A DNA stretch of 15,632 nt, taken from assembly GCA_036401755.1 (NCBI GenBank), contig DASWUD010000159.1, forward strand, positions 1-15,632. Reading direction: 5' to 3'. The notes under the pieces are model-generated. The model was not told the origin of the DNA. It saw only the letters and a program-made list of their open reading frames with translations, and did no database searches. Of the stretch, positions 11,967 through 15,632 are shown piece by piece (position 1 is the stretch's first letter; every line of letters starts with the position of its first letter). Both the position numbers and the translations under genes were made by a program. The DNA comes from DASWUD01 sp036401755 (lineage in GTDB: Bacteria > Pseudomonadota > Gammaproteobacteria > Thiohalomonadales > Thiohalomonadaceae).

Positions 11967-14663
11967 ATGGGAGTTCTGGCCTGGATATTTGCGGTCATCG
12001 GCGCGGTGTTAGGTAGCGATGGGAGTGAGGGCCTTGCAGGGTTGTTGGTAGGCGCAGCCAGCGGCTTTGCGCTGGGCTGGCTGGTTCATCTGGCATCGCG
12101 CGTAAAGATGCTTGAACGGCGTATGCGCCAGATGGAACAGCAGCGTCAGGCGGCAATGCCGCCGACAAGGCAGTCACCGCCACTAACATCTGAAACGGTG
12201 GCGCCACACATCGTCGCACCACCAGAATCCAGAGCTGTAGCCATCAGTGCAAAGCCGCCCGCGATCACCGAGTCCGCCACTGCGCCAGGGCAGGCACGTG
12301 AACCGCAGCCCATTCGCCAGCCTGTGGCGCCCAACCCGCTCGTTGAGGCGGTGCGCCGCTTCTTTACCGACGGCAATGTAGTGGTGCGTGTCGGCATCAT
12401 CGTGCTCTTCTTCGGCGTCGCCTTTCTGCTCAAGTTTGCCATCGATCGCCAGCTGCTGCCCATCGAGTTACGCCTCACTGCCGCGGCGCTGGGGGGCATC
12501 GGGCTCATTTCCCTCGGCTGGCATCTGCGGCTGAGGCGCACGGCCTATGCACTGCTGATCCAGGGCGGGGGTATTGGCATCTTCTATCTGACGGTCTATG
12601 CGGCGGCCAAACTCTACCATCTGTTGCCGTTGGGGTTTGCCTTGCTGATGATGGTGGCGGTGGTGGTACTCTCTTCACTGCTGGCACTCTGGCAAAACTC
12701 CCGCGCCCTGGCGGCCTTCGGTATCGCCGGCGGATTTCTTGCACCGGTGCTCACCTCCAGCGGCGGCGGTAGTCATGTGCTGCTCTTCTCTTACTACGCA
12801 TTGCTCAACGCCGGCATCCTCGGCATCGCCTGGTACCGCGCCTGGCGCGAACTGAATCTGCTCGGTTTTCTCTTCACCTTCGTGATCGGCACCGCATGGG
12901 GGCTGAACTACTATCACCCGCACCACTTCAACACCACCGAACCGTTCCTGATCCTCTTCTTCCTCTTCTACGTGGCGATCGCCTTGCTATTCGCGCTGCG
13001 CCAGCCGTTACGACTGCGCGGCTACGTGGACGGGACGCTGGTATTTGGGGTGCCCATCGTCGGGTTTGCCCTGCAGTCTGGGCTGGTGCACGACCATGAA
13101 TATGGCATGGCGATGAGTGCCTTTGTCTTGGGAGGTTTTTACATCGCACTTGCCTCACTGCTGTGGCGACGGCAGCTCGAAGGGATGCGGCTGCTGACGG
13201 AAAGCTTTCTTGCCCTTGGGGTGGTGTTCGCCACGCTGGCGATTCCTCTGGCCCTTGATGGCCGCTGGACCGCTGCCGCATGGGCACTGGAGGGGGCAGC
13301 GCTGGTATGGGTTGGTATCCGCCAATCCCGACTACTGGCACGCCTGACCGGTTTGATCTTGCAACTGGGCGCAGGCGTGTTCTTCCTTGGCGATCTGCAG
13401 CTTCCCTATGGTGAACTGCCGATCCTCAATAGTATTTTTCTCGGCGCAACACTGATCAGCCTTGCCGCGCTCTTTACCGCTTGGCATCTCTATCACCGTC
13501 GTGCAGCGCTGCGCACAGGTGAATTGTGGATTGAATATGCGATGCTCGGCTGGGGGCTGGCCTGGTGGTTTGTGTTTGGCGCAAACGAGATCGACCGGCA
13601 CGTCGGCACTCTATATGCCTTCAATGCGACGCTGCTTTTTATCGTGGCCAGTGCGGCAGCACTGCTGGCAGTGTGGCGGCTTGCGACGTGGCCCACGCTA
13701 CGTTATCCGTTATTGGCACTGCTCCCTGTCGCGGCGGTGATGTCGCTGGAGATATTGCTAGGCTCACAAGACCATTTCTTCGCCAATTTGGGATGGCTGT
13801 CTTGGCTACTCCTGTTCGTCGTGCAGTACCGCCTGCTTTGGCGCATGGAAGGGGAGATACATGAGCGTTTGGTGGCCAGCGGTCACACCCTCACGCTCTG
13901 GCTGCTGCTCGCCCTGCTCAGCCATGAGCTGGCATGGGCGACAGAGTCACTGCTCAACGCTGCGTCGGCGTGGCAAGCGGTGGCATGGGTAGTCGCACCG
14001 TTACTGGTCATTGTCCTTATCGGTGAAGGGCACTGGCGACCCTCCTGGCCGATTCAACGCTTCGCCTCTACCTATCAGATCAGCGCCTTGCTGCCGGTGG
14101 CGTTGGCGCTGCTGCTATGGAATCTGCTGACTCTGCAACTCGATGGTGATCCGTCACCCGTGCCGTTTGTTCCACTGTTCAATCCGCTGGAGCTGACGCA
14201 GCTGCTGGTGTTGATGGCGGTGGGCTCCTGGTGGTGGCACTATCGGAATAGTGCGGTGATGCAAGAGTGGCAGCCTGACCCACGTCTGCCAGTTGCTCTG
14301 CTCGGGGTGCTCACTTTCGTCTGGCTCAACGGCGTGATCGCCCATGCGATACATCACTTTGCCGGTGTGCCCTATAGACTCGACACGCTACATCACTCAT
14401 TAATCTTCCAGACGGCCCTTTCGGTGACATGGACGGTGGTGGCGTTACTGGTAATGGTGATGGCCACACGCACTCATCAACGCCTCGTGTGGATGGCCGG
14501 TGCCCTGCTGCTGGGATTGGTGGTGATGAAACTGTTCTTCATCGACCTGGCGAAGAGCGGCAGCGTGGAGCGTATCGTCTCGTTTATCGTCGTCGGCGGG
14601 TTGATGCTGGTGATCGGCTATTTCTCGCCATTACCGCCCAAACGTGAAGGGAGTGAGCCATGA
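11967..14663 (+). CDS. DUF2339 polytopic membrane protein
   Basis: A very large integral membrane protein of 898 aa and unknown function. An N-terminal hydrophobic segment (about residues 3-45) precedes a short coiled stretch rich in Arg, Met and Gln (about 46-60), then a Pro/Ala-rich flexible linker (about 62-125), and then roughly twenty or more closely spaced transmembrane helices to the C-terminus. The opening of the membrane region, FFTDGNVVVRVGIIVLFFGVAFLLK, is typical of the DUF2339 family. No enzymatic motif is recognisable. The ATG at 11967 follows AGGGAG (11954-11959). The stop overlaps the start of a DUF3999 gene by 4 bp; DUF2339 and DUF3999 genes commonly occur side by side, which suggests that the products form one inner-membrane/periplasm complex. 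Confidence 0.92.
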   Translation: MGVLAWIFAVIGAVLGSDGSEGLAGLLVGAASGFALGWLVHLASRVKMLERRMRQMEQQRQAAMPPTRQSPPLTSETVAPHIVAPPESRAVAISAKPPAITESATAPGQAREPQPIRQPVAPNPLVEAVRRFFTDGNVVVRVGIIVLFFGVAFLLKFAIDRQLLPIELRLTAAALGGIGLISLGWHLRLRRTAYALLIQGGGIGIFYLTVYAAAKLYHLLPLGFALLMMVAVVVLSSLLALWQNSRALAAFGIAGGFLAPVLTSSGGGSHVLLFSYYALLNAGILGIAWYRAWRELNLLGFLFTFVIGTAWGLNYYHPHHFNTTEPFLILFFLFYVAIALLFALRQPLRLRGYVDGTLVFGVPIVGFALQSGLVHDHEYGMAMSAFVLGGFYIALASLLWRRQLEGMRLLTESFLALGVVFATLAIPLALDGRWTAAAWALEGAALVWVGIRQSRLLARLTGLILQLGAGVFFLGDLQLPYGELPILNSIFLGATLISLAALFTAWHLYHRRAALRTGELWIEYAMLGWGLAWWFVFGANEIDRHVGTLYAFNATLLFIVASAAALLAVWRLATWPTLRYPLLALLPVAAVMSLEILLGSQDHFFANLGWLSWLLLFVVQYRLLWRMEGEIHERLVASGHTLTLWLLLALLSHELAWATESLLNAASAWQAVAWVVAPLLVIVLIGEGHWRPSWPIQRFASTYQISALLPVALALLLWNLLTLQLDGDPSPVPFVPLFNPLELTQLLVLMAVGSWWWHYRNSAVMQEWQPDPRLPVALLGVLTFVWLNGVIAHAIHHFAGVPYRLDTLHHSLIFQTALSVTWTVVALLVMVMATRTHQRLVWMAGALLLGLVVMKLFFIDLAKSGSVERIVSFIVVGGLMLVIGYFSPLPPKREGSEP

Positions 14664-15632
14664 GAATTTTCGTCATCGCCCTATTACTACTGCCGCTGTG
14701 GGTAGAGGCGGAGACGGCACCGCTGCGCAGTAACGACTTCGCCTATGGCATGACATTGGACGGGGATGGCGAAGGGGCTATCTATGCCTTCGACCTTCCC
14801 GCTGAAGTCTATCGCAGCGTGGTACACGCCGATCTCGGCGACCTGCGCATCTTTAACGGCAACGATGAGGTAGTACCACATCTGCTGCAACACTCAGTGG
14901 CTGGAGAAGAGCTACACCAGACGGCGGTGCTGCCGTTCTATCCAATCTTCAGCGATGAGGTGGGCGCCAGGGGAGAGACCACCCTGCGTATCGTGCCTGG
15001 CCAGCAGGGGGCCGTGATCGACCTGCGCTCGCAAACGGCAAAAGAGACGGATGATAGAACGATCAGCTACTACATCATTGATGCCTCTTTGCTGAAGCTG
15101 CCGATACACCGCCTCATTTTCCACTGGTCGGCGGGTGACGAGACATTTGTCTCCACAGTCAGTGTCGAGCAGGGCAGTAACCTCGATCAGTGGCGACCGC
15201 TGACGAGTGGCTCACTGGCGGAGTTGCTCTACGGCAACGACCGTTTGCAGCGCAACGCGATCACACTTCCCGCTGCTCAAACACCCTATCTGCGCATCAA
15301 TTGGCCCCTGGGCGCTAAGGGGGTAGATCTCGTCTCTGTTGAAGCAGAAATATCGCAACCGGGCGCAGAAGAGGCATTAAGCTGGAGCAACGCCAACAGC
15401 CGTGTTGGTGATGGCGTGAGCGGGCGCTATGATTTCGAAGCGGATGGCTACTATCCCATCGAGCATCTCCAGGTGCTGTTGCCACAGGAAAATACCGTGG
15501 TGAAGGCAAAAGTGCTCTCCAGCTCGAATCCCAACGGCAATCAGTGGACGGTACGCTACCAAGGGGTGTTGTACTCCCTGTTGCACGAAGGCAAACGCAT
15601 CGAATCGGGTGAGCTGGATATCGCCACCAGCA
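14660..15632 (+). CDS. DUF3999 exported protein (N-terminal part; runs off the right edge)
   Basis: The ATG at 14660 overlaps the DUF2339 stop as ATGA, and the frame stays open for 324 codons to the window edge. The first 18 or so residues form a signal peptide (MRIFVIALLLLPLWVEA-E), so the protein is probably exported. The following sequence (FAYGMTLDGDGEGAIYAFDLP, LGDLRIFNGNDEVVPHLLQ) is typical of the start of DUF3999 proteins, which have a beta-rich periplasmic domain and usually a C-terminal membrane anchor, not reached here. No catalytic motif is visible. The close coupling to DUF2339 supports a joint envelope function of unknown nature. Confidence 0.88.
   Translation, partial: MRIFVIALLLLPLWVEAETAPLRSNDFAYGMTLDGDGEGAIYAFDLPAEVYRSVVHADLGDLRIFNGNDEVVPHLLQHSVAGEELHQTAVLPFYPIFSDEVGARGETTLRIVPGQQGAVIDLRSQTAKETDDRTISYYIIDASLLKLPIHRLIFHWSAGDETFVSTVSVEQGSNLDQWRPLTSGSLAELLYGNDRLQRNAITLPAAQTPYLRINWPLGAKGVDLVSVEAEISQPGAEEALSWSNANSRVGDGVSGRYDFEADGYYPIEHLQVLLPQENTVVKAKVLSSSNPNGNQWTVRYQGVLYSLLHEGKRIESGELDIATS

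Overview
The window reads as about 15.6 kb of GC-rich chromosome from a gammaproteobacterium. Reasons: YadG/YadH-, YjjV- and TcdA-type proteins closely resemble the E. coli families; the DUF2339/DUF3999 envelope pair is typical of proteobacteria; and the tetraheme c554-type cytochromes suggest a respiratory, possibly sulfur- or nitrogen-oxidising, environmental lineage. The lineage is inference. I see no rRNA, tRNA, CRISPR array, transposase or phage gene.

Layout. (1) 1-60 is the tail of an unidentified gene, followed by a hairpin-rich leader (61-327). (2) 328-3256, plus strand: two tandem paralogous tetraheme cytochromes c (about 70% identical over 155 aligned residues by hand count), then a membrane diguanylate cyclase 7 bp after the second. 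The 144 bp between the cytochromes can form two competing RNA folds. (3) 3440-5148, minus strand: an ABC-2 exporter, yadG-yadH, overlapping by 4 bp and flanked on both sides by palindromic intergenic repeats. (4) 5266-8196, minus strand: a large PreP-like M16C zinc metalloprotease. (5) 8354-9891, plus strand: yjjV (TatD-family hydrolase) and tcdA (t6A-to-ct6A cyclase), overlapping by 4 bp. (6) 9896-9989: a 94-bp repeat with imperfect 33-nt inverted arms. (7) 10006 to the right edge, plus strand: a tight cluster of glutamine amidotransferase-like protein, UMF1-family MFS transporter, DUF2339 polytopic membrane protein and DUF3999 exported protein, which is cut by the window edge.

How the parts may work together. 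The cytochrome/cyclase cluster suggests a link between periplasmic electron transfer and c-di-GMP signalling: the cyclase has a large periplasmic sensory region on the same side of the membrane as the cytochromes, and an intact GGEEF active site with an RxxD inhibitory site. The amidotransferase/MFS pair looks like an enzyme with its transporter, and DUF2339/DUF3999 like a membrane protein with a periplasmic partner. The remaining genes are mostly housekeeping or widely conserved. No wholly new defence or mobile system is visible. The best novelty candidates are the cytochrome/c-di-GMP module with its structured intergenic RNA, and the amidotransferase-UMF1-DUF2339-DUF3999 cluster.
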